Source: Chlamydiota bacterium (lineage in GTDB: Bacteria > Chlamydiota > Chlamydiia > Chlamydiales > Rhabdochlamydiaceae). From it: a stretch of DNA of 64,000 bases. Shown in pieces: positions 25,596-34,566 of this stretch. A program made the position numbers and the translations under genes. Each line of letters starts with the position of its first letter. The first letter of the stretch is position 1. The notes under the pieces are model-generated. The model ran no database searches. It had not been told where the DNA came from and worked only from the letters and a program-made list of their open reading frames with translations. The stretch is taken from positions 1 to 64,000 of the forward strand of contig JABDFE010000001.1 of the NCBI GenBank assembly GCA_013286675.1. The letters run 5' to 3'.

Positions 25596-27020
25596 ATGGA
25601 TTTACAAGAACTGAGTCAAATCGTCTCCCGAGGTGAAGATGGCTCTCATCAATTTAAGGAAGATATTCACAATGTAGATTCTCTTGCTGCAGAGATGGTC
25701 GCCTTTTCAAACTACCGCGGCGGACAAATTTTTATAGGTGTCACCGACCTAAAAATTTTGAAGGGTCTTTCAAGTGACGATGTACAAAGAATTAATCAAC
25801 TGATTAGCAATGCAGCAAGTCAACATGTTCGAAGCCCCATTATCGTGCAGACAGAAAATATTTCCGTAGGAACACGCCGTATTGTGATCGTACTTACAAT
25901 TTCTGAGGGTTCTGATAAACCGTATTTCGATCAAAATGGAGTGATTTGGCTCAAAAGCGGAGCTGATAAAAGGCGCATTAAATCCAAAGAAGAGCTTCGC
26001 CGTATATTCCAAGAAAATGGCGATTTGTACGCTGATGAAGCTCGCGTACGTGTTGGCATTGAAGCTTTAGATTTAGGTCTATTTTCGGGTTTTTTTAAGA
26101 AGTTCTACAATTCTGCCCTCCCTGAATCGATACCTGCCCAACTTCAACTCCTTGAGAACATGAATTTAGCAAAAGGAGACCGACTGACCCTTGCTGGACT
26201 TCTTCTTTTTGGAAAGGAGCCTCAACTGCATAAACCGCTTTTCATCATTAAGGCAATCTCTTTTGCGGGCCATAAAATTGCAAACACTTATCTCGATAGC
26301 GAAGATTTTGAAGGACCGATCGTCAAGGTTTTTCAGGGAGCGCTTGCTTTTATCATGCGCAATCTCAGAAAAGTGCAAAACCAGAAAAGCGTCAACAGTA
26401 TAGGAGACCCTGAAATCCCCTCTCTTGTCTTTGAAGAGCTCTTAGTCAATGCTCTCATCCATCGTGATTATCATATCATGGCCTCTATTCGGCTTTTTGT
26501 TTTTTCCGATCGGATTGAGATCATCAGTCCTGGACATCTTCCAAATCATCTGACCGTTGAGAAAATCCTCTCCGGAACCTCGATTGCACGTAACCCCATT
26601 CTAATCTCCTTTATTGCCAAAGGAATTCTACCCTACCGCGGGCTCGGCAGTGGCATACGAAGAGCTTTAGAGGGTTGGCCTCAGATTCAATTTGTCGATG
26701 ATCGTGATGGATGCACTTTCAAAACTATTATCCAAAGAGTTGACGTTGAAAACGCTGTCTCAAAATTACTGCAACAGCACTCACATGACCCTGTAAATGA
26801 CCCTGTAAATGACCCTGTAAATGACCTCTTATCAGAGATTGAAATCCAGATTCTCAAGCTGATAGTCAAAAATCCTAAACTTTCCTATGAGAACATTGCT
26901 ATCAATTTAGAAAAAAGCCGAGCAACAATAAGAAGACATATTCAGCAACTGAAATTTCGAAAAATCCTCCAAAGAATAGGATCCGATAAAAAGGGTTATT
27001 GGGAAGTCAAAGTGGAATAG
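25596..27020 (+). CDS. AlbA_2 / HATPase transcriptional-regulator-like protein
   Basis: 474 residues. The N-terminal AlbA_2 (Schlafen-like) domain has SHQFKEDIHN, AFSNYRGGQIFIGVTD; the middle contains an HATPase_c_4-type segment (LLVNALIHRDYH, GIRRALEGW); the C-terminus has a winged helix (LSYENIAINLEKSRATIRRHIQQLK). These regulators are widespread and usually genomic-island-borne. The ATG at 25596 is chosen because the earlier in-frame start lies inside the palindrome. Just before the last domain is a linker with three copies of a 12-base unit coding DPVN. It probably senses a ligand and controls its own gene or BrnTA; that is inference. Confidence 0.8.
   Translation: MDLQELSQIVSRGEDGSHQFKEDIHNVDSLAAEMVAFSNYRGGQIFIGVTDLKILKGLSSDDVQRINQLISNAASQHVRSPIIVQTENISVGTRRIVIVLTISEGSDKPYFDQNGVIWLKSGADKRRIKSKEELRRIFQENGDLYADEARVRVGIEALDLGLFSGFFKKFYNSALPESIPAQLQLLENMNLAKGDRLTLAGLLLFGKEPQLHKPLFIIKAISFAGHKIANTYLDSEDFEGPIVKVFQGALAFIMRNLRKVQNQKSVNSIGDPEIPSLVFEELLVNALIHRDYHIMASIRLFVFSDRIEIISPGHLPNHLTVEKILSGTSIARNPILISFIAKGILPYRGLGSGIRRALEGWPQIQFVDDRDGCTFKTIIQRVDVENAVSKLLQQHSHDPVNDPVNDPVNDLLSEIEIQILKLIVKNPKLSYENIAINLEKSRATIRRHIQQLKFRKILQRIGSDKKGYWEVKVE
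26786..26821 (+). repeat. Three 12-bp tandem repeats (DPVN codons) inside AlbA_2 gene
   Basis: The unit TGACCCTGTAAA occurs three times exactly, followed by a partial copy, giving the linker DPVNDPVNDPVND between the ATPase-like part and the winged helix. Twelve is a multiple of three, so copy changes alter linker length without frameshift. Confidence 0.8.
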
Positions 27021-27076
27021 CTAAGCGCTTGCTTTTCTGGCAATCGATAATTTGTGGTTTTTTACCAAAGAAAAAG

Positions 27077-27104
27077 AACTCGCGTTAGAGATCTAACGCG
27101 AGTT
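27077..27104. terminator. Bidirectional terminator between AlbA_2 and permease genes
   Basis: A 28-base perfect palindrome (AACTCGCGTTAGAG and its complement) lies between two convergent genes. It is preceded by a T-rich stretch and is a good candidate for shared termination. Confidence 0.7.
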
Positions 27105-27112
27105 GGCAAAGC

Positions 27113-28564
27113 TTAACCGTTTCTCAGTTTGCTATGCTTACTTCCGTATCCGAAGTAGAAGAGACAGCCGAGTCCGATAAAGAAAATAAAGAGCAGCCAG
27201 GTCACGCCGGGCATCAAGAACATTTGGAATAAACACGCTAGGGTTCCAACGAGTGGAATCCAAGGTGTAAATGGTGTCTTGAAAGGTCTATGCAGTGTTG
27301 GCTGAGTAAATCTCAGGACCAGCACTCCAAAGCAGACCATGCCGAACACAAAGAGCGCTCCCATAGACGTTAGCGGTCCTAGGATATTGAGCGGGAAGAA
27401 TCCTGCTAATAACATACCAACGGCTGCCAAGATCCAGGTTGTATTGAACGGTGTCCGGTAGACAGGATGGGTTTTGCCAAAGACAGCAGGAACCAATCCA
27501 TCGTGAGCCATCGTATAGAAAATTCTTGCTTGACCAGTCATCATGACGAGAATCACGGAAGTGAGTCCTGCTAAGATGGCAAACTTAACGATATAGCGGA
27601 GCCAGGCAAAGCTAGGTCCGAAGGCATTAATCGCAACCCCGACGGGATCCGGAACACCCAAGGTGCTATAGGGGGTTACACCTGTCATGACGAAAGCAAA
27701 AGCAATGTAGACAATCGTACAGATCACGAGCGATCCGATCATACCGACTGGCATATCCCTTTGGGGATTTTTAGCTTCTTGGGCTAGTGTTGCAACAGCA
27801 TCGAAGCCAAGGAAGGCAAAGAAGGCTATGCCTGATCCTCGGAGAACACCGCTCCAGCCAAACTCGCCAAAAGCACCGAGATTGGTCGGAATAAACGGGG
27901 TGAGGTTTTCAGCTTTGATATAAGCAATTCCAAAACCGATGAACAAGACAATCACGCCAAGCTTCATGATCACAAGAAGATCGTTCAAGAAAGCAGCTGT
28001 TTGGATGCCTCGGCTGATGAGCCAAGCAAGCAGAGCAATGATCACCATCGCAGGGAGGTTGAAATAAGCTCCTGTCGCTGCCCAACCCGTTTCAGGGGTA
28101 TAGACAAAGGGAGAATTTGAAAATGCCGCTGAGAGAGGTATACCAAAATCGGTCAACAAGCTATTGAGATAGCCTGACCATCCGGCCGAGACCGTACAAA
28201 ATGAAAACATGTACTCGATCGTCAGAGCGGTCCCCATGATCCAGGCAAAGAACTCCCCGATAGCTACGAAGGCATACGTATAGGCTGATCCAGCGATAGG
28301 GATCAGAGAAGCGAACTCAGCATAGCAAAGCGCTGCAAACGTACAGATGACGGCAGCGATAATAAACGAAATGATGATGGCAGGTCCGGAATAGTGAGCT
28401 GCGACATCTCCCGTAATAATAAACAGTCCAGCTCCAATAATAGCGCCAATTCCCATAGCGATCAGGTTCATGGGACCCAAAGTCCTTTTTAAACCGTGTT
28501 TGTTATCGGCTGCTTCCTTGAGAAGACCGCCGATTGATTTTTTTGCAAATAGTCCTTTTTTCAT
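27113..28564 (-). CDS. APC-family cationic amino-acid permease (YfnA-like)
   Basis: 483 residues with about 12 hydrophobic segments. The N-terminal GAIIGAGLFIITGDVAA (the G-rich unwound helix of APC proteins) and the YAFVAIGEFFAWIMG segment are typical of the cationic amino-acid transporter branch. It probably imports or exchanges an amino acid the host provides; the substrate cannot be read from the sequence. Its end meets a terminator hairpin, and the PTS-like gene lies 12 bases upstream. Confidence 0.9.
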   Translation of the reverse strand: MKKGLFAKKSIGGLLKEAADNKHGLKRTLGPMNLIAMGIGAIIGAGLFIITGDVAAHYSGPAIIISFIIAAVICTFAALCYAEFASLIPIAGSAYTYAFVAIGEFFAWIMGTALTIEYMFSFCTVSAGWSGYLNSLLTDFGIPLSAAFSNSPFVYTPETGWAATGAYFNLPAMVIIALLAWLISRGIQTAAFLNDLLVIMKLGVIVLFIGFGIAYIKAENLTPFIPTNLGAFGEFGWSGVLRGSGIAFFAFLGFDAVATLAQEAKNPQRDMPVGMIGSLVICTIVYIAFAFVMTGVTPYSTLGVPDPVGVAINAFGPSFAWLRYIVKFAILAGLTSVILVMMTGQARIFYTMAHDGLVPAVFGKTHPVYRTPFNTTWILAAVGMLLAGFFPLNILGPLTSMGALFVFGMVCFGVLVLRFTQPTLHRPFKTPFTPWIPLVGTLACLFQMFLMPGVTWLLFIFFIGLGCLFYFGYGSKHSKLRNG

Positions 28565-28576
28565 TTTAACTCTACT

Positions 28577-29305
28577 TTAGGTTTGATGACGGATTTTAGC
28601 TTCCCATTCCTTGATGTAGGCCAAGAGTGCATCGGTGCTTGGCTTAACTGCGAGGAATTCGAGAGATTCAGGCTGGCTTGTTAGATGTGCCAGCTTGGAG
28701 AGGAGATGCAGATGGGTCTTGTCGGACGCCGAGAATAGGAAAAAGAGCGTGTGGACAGGCTGACCATCTAAAGCATCATAATCGATAGGCTTTTCTGGAA
28801 ACACTGTGATGATCGCATCAGAACCTGGATGTTCTAAAACAATATCTCGAGGATGCGGTACGGCTATCCCTGAATTCAAAGCTGTTGACATGAGTTCTTC
28901 TCTATCGATGAGAAGCTCTGACATCAGATCGGCATCGAGTCCTAAACGGGGTGCAGCTTTTTGCATCACAGTTTTGATCAATTGAATTTTATTTTTAGCG
29001 GGGATACCGCCTAGAACTCCCCCTTTATGCATCGCCCGGTAGAGACTAAATTGTTGTGTTCCTCCACGCTGCGGTTGAGGCTGCTCTTCAACAACAGGAT
29101 AGATCTGTTTTTCTTCAAAAGGAGAAAAACCGTCTTTGCCTAAATTGAGCTTGCATTTCATCATCCAATCTTCGATCTCACCTCGGCTAAAGCGGTATTG
29201 GTGGTTGAGTTGATAGGCAGGAATTTTCCCATCTTTTAACCAACGGCGAACCGTCGTTTCGGAGACATTGAGAAGTTCAGCAACATCTTTAATTTTCAAA
29301 TCCAT
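28577..29305 (-). CDS. ptsN: HTH-PTS IIA(Ntr) fusion protein (PtsN-like)
   Basis: 242 residues. The N-terminus is an excisionase/MerR-like helix-turn-helix (KDVAELLNVSETTVRRWLKDGKIPAYQL). After a short linker comes a PTS EIIA(Ntr) domain with the phosphorylatable His in SGIAVPHPRD. Such HTH-IIA fusions occur in Chlamydia beside a plain PtsN and an incomplete PTS. It likely acts as a phosphorylation-responsive DNA-binding switch; its targets are unknown. It lies 3 bases downstream of the second ptsN. Confidence 0.9.
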   Translation of the reverse strand: MDLKIKDVAELLNVSETTVRRWLKDGKIPAYQLNHQYRFSRGEIEDWMMKCKLNLGKDGFSPFEEKQIYPVVEEQPQPQRGGTQQFSLYRAMHKGGVLGGIPAKNKIQLIKTVMQKAAPRLGLDADLMSELLIDREELMSTALNSGIAVPHPRDIVLEHPGSDAIITVFPEKPIDYDALDGQPVHTLFFLFSASDKTHLHLLSKLAHLTSQPESLEFLAVKPSTDALLAYIKEWEAKIRHQT

Positions 29306-29308
29306 AGA

Positions 29309-29875
29309 TTAACATCCTTTGAATAGATCAATGACTTGTTTTGCCGATGTCGCTTTTAATAGCGCTTTTCGACGTTCGTGTTCTTTAATGGCCATCGTCA
29401 ATCTAGACAAAATTTTTAAATACTCTGTTTGTCTATTATCAGGCCCCCCGATCATAAAAATCAAATGAACTTGTGAGCCATCGAGAGAATTCCACTCGAT
29501 ACCGCGGCCGCCTTGGATCCCAATGGCAATGAAAAACTCTTCATATCCCCCGAGTTTTGCATGGGGAATTGCAACACCCAGACCAATCCCGGTCGAGACA
29601 ATTTTTTCCCTGTCCAATATAGCTTTATGAAAAGCTGGCTTGTCTTTTAATTTATGCGCAACATCGAGCGCTTCGATCAGAGAGTCTATGGCGTCCGCTT
29701 GAGTCTGAACGTCTAAAAAGACTACCAACCTATCATCTAAATATTCAGTGAGGGACATAGGCCCGTCCTTTTTGAAAAATTGACGTAGGAATCGAAGAAG
29801 ATTCTTAGGATCGAAAAGTCCCTTGAATCCCCTTTTTCGACCATTGAAGTTCCAGCTTTCTTGGACGACAGTCAT
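29309..29875 (-). CDS. ptsN: PTS IIA(Ntr) protein PtsN
   Basis: 188 residues from the first ATG (29875), which has AAAGGA 7 bases upstream. A second start at 29758 (MSLTEYL) also has AAGGA and gives the usual 149-residue PtsN, so the extra 39 basic residues may not be translated. The active His is in GVAIPHAK and the signature GPDNRQTEYLKILSRL is present. It receives phosphate from a HPr/EI type relay. A hairpin GGGTCTA / TAGACCC lies at about 29888-29912, immediately upstream. Neighbour order matches ptsN-dut-accD in Chlamydia. Confidence 0.9.
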   Translation of the reverse strand: MTVVQESWNFNGRKRGFKGLFDPKNLLRFLRQFFKKDGPMSLTEYLDDRLVVFLDVQTQADAIDSLIEALDVAHKLKDKPAFHKAILDREKIVSTGIGLGVAIPHAKLGGYEEFFIAIGIQGGRGIEWNSLDGSQVHLIFMIGGPDNRQTEYLKILSRLTMAIKEHERRKALLKATSAKQVIDLFKGC

Positions 29876-29965
29876 GGCTATTCCTTTTGGGTCTACCTTT
29901 TAAAATAGACCCTTCTTTTCGCAAGTCTATCCAAAACTAGCCATTTTTAGCATCTAAGAAATTTT

Positions 29966-31201
29966 TTATGATAAGAGAAGATCAGGAAAATAGGTTTCCA
30001 TGACCCATTTTTTTAGAGTGTAGCTCTTTTTGAAGTAATCAGTCCGCGCTGTCAGCCCATCAAGGATCTGGTTCGTACCCGTTTTAGAAAGCATTTGCTC
30101 AAGAACTGTCTTTTTTTCTGCCAATGACTCTTTCTTTTCCCAACGGCCTTTCTCTATCAGTGAAGCAATCTGAGTATGGAAGGTAAAGCCCAAGTTCTCG
30201 ATTTCGGACTGAACTTCCTCTTTTTTGAAGAGAGCTTGATTTAGCACCTTGCCAATCTCATAATAGTGGTTTTTACTGAAGATGCAGCTAACAGAGTCTT
30301 TCTCTTCATACAAATACCTAGCATTATTCGCATAGGTTTCCCATGAAGGCCCAAATCCTAAAAGATAAGACAAGAATTGATCCGCATCCCTTTGACCTTG
30401 TGCAGAAAAACAATCTGCGACGGCTTGCGTTAACGTGACTTCACGAGAAAGATTCAAAAATTCACGAGGATCAAAAGAAGGACAAGGGCTCTCGTTGACG
30501 AAATAGACTGGACCTTCAGTTACCCTAAAACCAAAACCGAACTCATCAGCTAAATCTTTCAGAATGGAAAACAATTCGTCTTCTGGCTTTGTCTCTATAG
30601 CTAAAGCTGGTTTAATCCCCAGAAGAACAAAAAGCGCTCCCATCGCATAAATCGTTGATTTCTTCTGGCGAATATACTCTACTAACCGCTGAGTATTGGA
30701 ACTCTTCAACTCGATCAGCAACTTGATTCTTTCTTTTTCTAATGTAAGATCTCCAGCATAGATACACTCTTCTTCTCGTAGATTTTCTACATCGCAAAGA
30801 TCCAAAATCTTGTCCTTGGGCAAGGAGATCTTTTGGTCATGCTTATGAAGCACAGCATCCTTTTTGTTGATTGGCGCGCATAGATGCACGAGACTTTTTT
30901 GGTTAGCTAATTGAGCCTGCATCAGTCGCCTAAGATTTTCTTTGTCCTGATCCTCAGGTTTTGTCCCTTTTGGAGGCTGAGTTCCACGCCAGCATCTGGA
31001 AAAAAGAGTCTTGATTAAAAAATATCCCAATAAAAAGACCGTCGCAATAATAATGACCCGCCCGACTAAATCTCTGACACCTTCTACTGGAGCTAGAGGA
31101 TTCCAAAGCGATCTGCTCGCAATAGCAGGATACTGCGAGGAAAAAATCAGTGGGGTTTCTGGTACAGAAACTTTTGATGTAGCGCTCTCTATAGCTGTCA
31201 T
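29966..31201 (-). CDS. Hypothetical membrane protein
   Basis: 411 residues. An N-terminal hydrophobic helix (about 47-68, VIIIATVFLLGYFLIK) and a second candidate around 185-205 (IYAMGALFVLLGI) divide the protein. The C-terminal 200 residues are soluble and contain one cysteine-rich-looking stretch. No family recognised. It sits between the two PtsN proteins and dut, where Chlamydia has none that I can recall, so it may be lineage-specific, possibly an inclusion-membrane or secreted protein (two hydrophobic segments near each other is the Inc trait, but here they are about 115 residues apart, which argues against Inc). Confidence 0.6.
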   Translation of the reverse strand: MTAIESATSKVSVPETPLIFSSQYPAIASRSLWNPLAPVEGVRDLVGRVIIIATVFLLGYFLIKTLFSRCWRGTQPPKGTKPEDQDKENLRRLMQAQLANQKSLVHLCAPINKKDAVLHKHDQKISLPKDKILDLCDVENLREEECIYAGDLTLEKERIKLLIELKSSNTQRLVEYIRQKKSTIYAMGALFVLLGIKPALAIETKPEDELFSILKDLADEFGFGFRVTEGPVYFVNESPCPSFDPREFLNLSREVTLTQAVADCFSAQGQRDADQFLSYLLGFGPSWETYANNARYLYEEKDSVSCIFSKNHYYEIGKVLNQALFKKEEVQSEIENLGFTFHTQIASLIEKGRWEKKESLAEKKTVLEQMLSKTGTNQILDGLTARTDYFKKSYTLKKWVMETYFPDLLLS

Positions 31202-31254
31202 AGACAGCTATTATAACCAATTAATTATATCTTAACACTAATTAAAATATTTAC

Positions 31255-31701
31255 TTAATGGGTTCCTGTATGTCCAAAACCACCCTCGCCTCGAGCTGTC
31301 GTAGCTAGGGTTTCTTCAGGTAGAAACTCGGCCCGATGGACGGGAGCGATGACGATCTGAGCGATCCGCATCCCATCTGAAACAGTAAACGGCTGCTGAC
31401 TATGATTAATAAGAATGACGCCCAGTTCCCCTCGATAGTCAGAATCGATGGTTCCAGGTGAATTTAGAACTGTGATCCCATTTTTAAAGGCAAGGCCGCT
31501 TCTAGGCCGGACTTGGATTTCAAATCCTTCCGGAATGGCAAATTTCAATCCTGTCGGAATTAAAGCGCTCCCCCCCGGCTGTAAAATCACATCTTGGGTC
31601 AAATGAGCGCGCACATCTGCACCGGCTGCTTGGTCTGAGGCATAAAGAGGCAAATGAGCCCCTTCAGCAATAATCGTGGGAACGGGAATATTTTTTGACA
31701 T
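31255..31701 (-). CDS. dut: dUTP diphosphatase
   Basis: 148 residues, the trimeric dUTPase length. All five motifs are visible: [36 protein letters not shown] and the Gly-rich C-terminal [10 protein letters not shown]. It hydrolyses dUTP to dUMP and keeps uracil out of DNA. It follows accD, separated by a hairpin that overlaps its ribosome-binding site. Confidence 0.97.
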   Translation of the reverse strand: MSKNIPVPTIIAEGAHLPLYASDQAAGADVRAHLTQDVILQPGGSALIPTGLKFAIPEGFEIQVRPRSGLAFKNGITVLNSPGTIDSDYRGELGVILINHSQQPFTVSDGMRIAQIVIAPVHRAEFLPEETLATTARGEGGFGHTGTH

Positions 31702-31703
31702 AG

Positions 31704-31723
31704 CCTATCCTTTTTAGGATAGG
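31704..31723 (-). promoter_or_regulatory. Hairpin over the dut ribosome-binding site
   Basis: CCTATCC and GGATAGG arms enclose a 6-base loop in the accD-dut gap. On the minus strand the AAGGA before the dut ATG sits in the hairpin, so dut translation could be tuned by folding. It might alternatively be a weak terminator. Confidence 0.4.
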
Positions 31724-31732
31724 TATAGCAAA

Positions 31733-32683
31733 TTACTTAATTGTTTCGGAAACGAGTTCTTGTTCAGAGAGAGCTAAAAGCTGCTTTAATTTCTGAGGAA
31801 GCTTGCCCATCGATTTTGCATCAAGGGAAAGCGAATAATTTCTCTTATTTCCAACGAAGAAGCTGATCAACGAACTCAGCTTGTCTTTGAGGTCGTGACG
31901 TTTAACGATGCAATCTACCATCCCTTTTTCAACAAGGAATTCAGATTTTTGAGCTTTAGGAGGAAGTTTTTGACCGATGGTTTGTTCGACAACTCTAGGT
32001 CCTGCAAAACCAATCAGAGCATCAGGCTCTGCGATGATGACATCTCCTAAAGAAGCAAAAGAAGCGGTGACTCCACCTGTGGTAGGATTGGTCAGAACTG
32101 AAATATAAGGAAGACCTTTTTCGCTGAGCTTTGCAAGTGCTGCAGATGTTTTGGCCATTTGCATGAGAGAGAGAACCGATTCTTGCATTCTAGCACCGCC
32201 AGACGCTGAAACAATCACTACAGGAAGAGAATGTTCAATCGCATACTCGATCATGGAAGTGAGTCTTTCACCAACAACAGAACCCATCGATCCTGCCATA
32301 AAGCTAAAATCTAATACGCAAAGAGCAACGGTCACGTTGTTAATCTCGCAGCTGCCAACGATAGCCGCTTCATCGCGCCCTGATTTTTCAGCTTTTTTGA
32401 TCCGGTCTTTATAGGCTTCCGTATCGACGAAATTTAAAGGGTCTGATGGTTTAAACTGAGTAAACATCTCGATAAAGGAATCTTTATCGGCCAATAGCTG
32501 GACTCTCTGAAGACCTGTTAAACGGTAGTGGTGATCGCACTTAGGACAGCAGTGTTTATTTTCCTGCAGCTCATTGGCATGGATCATCTCGTTGCACTGG
32601 GTGCATTTAACCCATCCGCTAAAACCGTCCTTTTTTGAGCTTTGGACGCTGATCTTAGGCTTCTGTCTTGAAAAAAGTCCCAT
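31733..32683 (-). CDS. accD: Acetyl-CoA carboxylase carboxyltransferase subunit beta
   Basis: 316 residues. The zinc ribbon is visible near the N-terminus (CTQC and CPKC) followed by the crotonase-like core (GARMQESVLSLMQMAK, GGVTASFASLGDVIIAEP). Together with AccA it forms malonyl-CoA. The order accD-dut-ptsN and sodA upstream follows the Chlamydia arrangement. Confidence 0.97.
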   Translation of the reverse strand: MGLFSRQKPKISVQSSKKDGFSGWVKCTQCNEMIHANELQENKHCCPKCDHHYRLTGLQRVQLLADKDSFIEMFTQFKPSDPLNFVDTEAYKDRIKKAEKSGRDEAAIVGSCEINNVTVALCVLDFSFMAGSMGSVVGERLTSMIEYAIEHSLPVVIVSASGGARMQESVLSLMQMAKTSAALAKLSEKGLPYISVLTNPTTGGVTASFASLGDVIIAEPDALIGFAGPRVVEQTIGQKLPPKAQKSEFLVEKGMVDCIVKRHDLKDKLSSLISFFVGNKRNYSLSLDAKSMGKLPQKLKQLLALSEQELVSETIK

Positions 32684-32738
32684 GTGGCCCTATGTTAAAA
32701 TTGTTATAAGTATATCAGATTAAGCAATAAATCTCTAC

Positions 32739-33344
32739 CTATCGGGCTTTTAAAAATCTTTCTTCTACATTATGCCAATTAACTATTTTCCAGATATTTT
32801 TTACATAGTCTGCACGGACATTCTTATATTGCAGATAATAGGCATGCTCCCAAACATCGATTCCAAGGAGTGGAACATATCCTTGTGTGCTTAAAGGATC
32901 TTGATTTGAGCAAGTCGCGATGACAAGTTCTGATTTGGATTTGTCATACCCCAGCCAGCCCCACCCAGAACCTTGAATTCCGACTGCTTTAGCACTCAAT
33001 TTTTCAATTAATGTTTCTATAGATCCAAAATTTTTATTGATAGCAGCCGCGAGTTCTCCTTTAGGAGCCTCTCCCCCGCCCTTGCTTGTAGGAGCTAGAT
33101 TGGTCCAGAAAATCGAGTGGTTGACATGCCCTCCGCCATTGAATTTGATCGCTGATTCGAGAGCGATCATCTCGGCGATGTCGTTTTTCTGCTCAGCCGC
33201 ATGGTATTTTTCTAAGGCTGCATTGAGGTTATTAACGTATGCCTGATGGTGCTTCGTATAGTGGAGCTCCATGATCTGCCCTGAAATCACAGGTTCTAAA
33301 GCACTAAAATCGTAAGGCATTGGGGGCAATTCGTACTTGGTCAT
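32739..33344 (-). CDS. sodA: Superoxide dismutase (Mn/Fe)
   Basis: 201 residues. The metal ligands fit the family: His in [13 protein letters not shown], His in [10 protein letters not shown], Asp in [10 protein letters not shown] and its His. It removes superoxide in the cytoplasm. The metal cannot be fixed from sequence. Start ATG at 33344 follows an AAGGAG-like site (33350s). Confidence 0.95.
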   Translation of the reverse strand: MTKYELPPMPYDFSALEPVISGQIMELHYTKHHQAYVNNLNAALEKYHAAEQKNDIAEMIALESAIKFNGGGHVNHSIFWTNLAPTSKGGGEAPKGELAAAINKNFGSIETLIEKLSAKAVGIQGSGWGWLGYDKSKSELVIATCSNQDPLSTQGYVPLLGIDVWEHAYYLQYKNVRADYVKNIWKIVNWHNVEERFLKAR

Positions 33345-33534
33345 GAGTTAACTCCTTTTTGCCTAGATCATACAAACCCATAGCTTAAGAGACCATTAAA
33401 AATTTATGAACTCACAGCCTTTTGGGTCAGCATTTTTAAATGCCTAACCTTTTCAAAACTCTCGTTAAATTAATTTTACACATATTCAGCAATCGGTGTT
33501 GAATATATAATGTGTTTTCCGACGGAGATTGATG

Positions 33535-34095
33535 ATGTCATTATACATTAAAAATGTCCTTGACGCACCTTACGAAAGCCCCAAGACATATAGAAACTTG
33601 CTCGACTTTTTAAACCAAGCAACTACTGATATTTCTTTTTGGGGAACTCGTCACATAGCTGTTCCTTCTTATCTAGGAGCATATTCTATTGACGATCTTA
33701 TGGAACGTGTAGACAGACTCGTCACAGAAAATCGTGAATTTAATTTAGAAGAACGATCAATAGGCATTGAATTAGTTAATCGAATAAACTCATTAGATAA
33801 TGAAAGCTTGCAGAAATTATCTTCTAAATGGGTTTGGACAAGACTGTTTGTTTATTTTAGAGAAAAAGGATTATCCTGCGTAAGAGATATCGGTGAGTAT
33901 TACAATGCAAATTTTGCTGAATATTACACTCGCGATCAGTACAAAAATTCTTTTGGAAAATACCCAGACACAGAACCTTATTTGAAAGCTTCTTTGCCTG
34001 GGATAGCTATAAGCACAGATTGTTTTGGAATATTCCAAGCAATAAAAAATTATTCGGGAACTCCTTCGCTTTGGAAAGCGCCCAGAAAAACTTAG
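33535..34095 (+). CDS. Hypothetical protein, first of a three-gene cassette
   Basis: 186 residues from the ATG at 33535, which has GGAG 7 bases upstream. It is predicted soluble, with mixed helix and loop and many aromatic residues (YYNANFAEYYTRDQYKNSFGKYP). No signal peptide, membrane segment or motif is seen. It is followed 14 bases later by the second cassette gene. By eye the DNA is richer in A and T than its housekeeping neighbours, suggesting recent acquisition. No family recognised. Confidence 0.55.
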   Translation: MSLYIKNVLDAPYESPKTYRNLLDFLNQATTDISFWGTRHIAVPSYLGAYSIDDLMERVDRLVTENREFNLEERSIGIELVNRINSLDNESLQKLSSKWVWTRLFVYFREKGLSCVRDIGEYYNANFAEYYTRDQYKNSFGKYPDTEPYLKASLPGIAISTDCFGIFQAIKNYSGTPSLWKAPRKT

Positions 34096-34109
34096 ACAAA
34101 GGACATTAA

Positions 34110-34562
34110 ATGAGCATTAAACCTCTTACAAATAACTCTTCTAATCAACCGTATTCTTCAACAAACCTTAAAGACAACCCTAATGATGAAGTTGCTCTTC
34201 AAACAGGTTTGGTTTTTGAAATGAATATTAAGAGCAAATTTAACTCAGAAATCGAAGTGAATCAAAAAATGTGGGCTGTCACTCTAGTTGTTGACAACAC
34301 TAATTCTTATATCACAACCTTTCATACGAGAATAGTCTTCGAAGGAATCAAAGAAGACATAGGGCCATTTTTTCAGATTGCTCACCTTCAAGGCCCAAAA
34401 ACATGGAGAAATCCTCAGGAAATCTCCAATTGTTGGTTTGGGTGGAGCAAATCTGGGAAAGTGCAGCCTGGAAGAATGATCCCCTTATCAGAAAAGACCT
34501 TGGATATCAGTGCTTATAGAAGCAAAACAAATACATGGTTAAAGTCGCGAAAAAAAAGTTGA
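34110..34562 (+). CDS. Hypothetical protein, second of a three-gene cassette
   Basis: 150 residues. An unstructured N-terminus (NNSSNQPYSS) is followed by what looks like a beta-rich domain (MWAVTLVVDNTNSYITTFHTR, IVFEGI). No catalytic motif is evident. It lies 14 bases after the first cassette gene and just ahead of the third, so the three are most likely one operon. No family recognised; a secreted effector is one possibility because of the disordered start. Confidence 0.5.
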   Translation: MSIKPLTNNSSNQPYSSTNLKDNPNDEVALQTGLVFEMNIKSKFNSEIEVNQKMWAVTLVVDNTNSYITTFHTRIVFEGIKEDIGPFFQIAHLQGPKTWRNPQEISNCWFGWSKSGKVQPGRMIPLSEKTLDISAYRSKTNTWLKSRKKS

Positions 34563-34566
34563 ATTG

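Noticed and set aside
29966..31201. Inclusion-membrane (Inc) protein
   Set aside because: Inc proteins have a bilobed pair of membrane helices close together; here the two hydrophobic stretches are about 115 residues apart.
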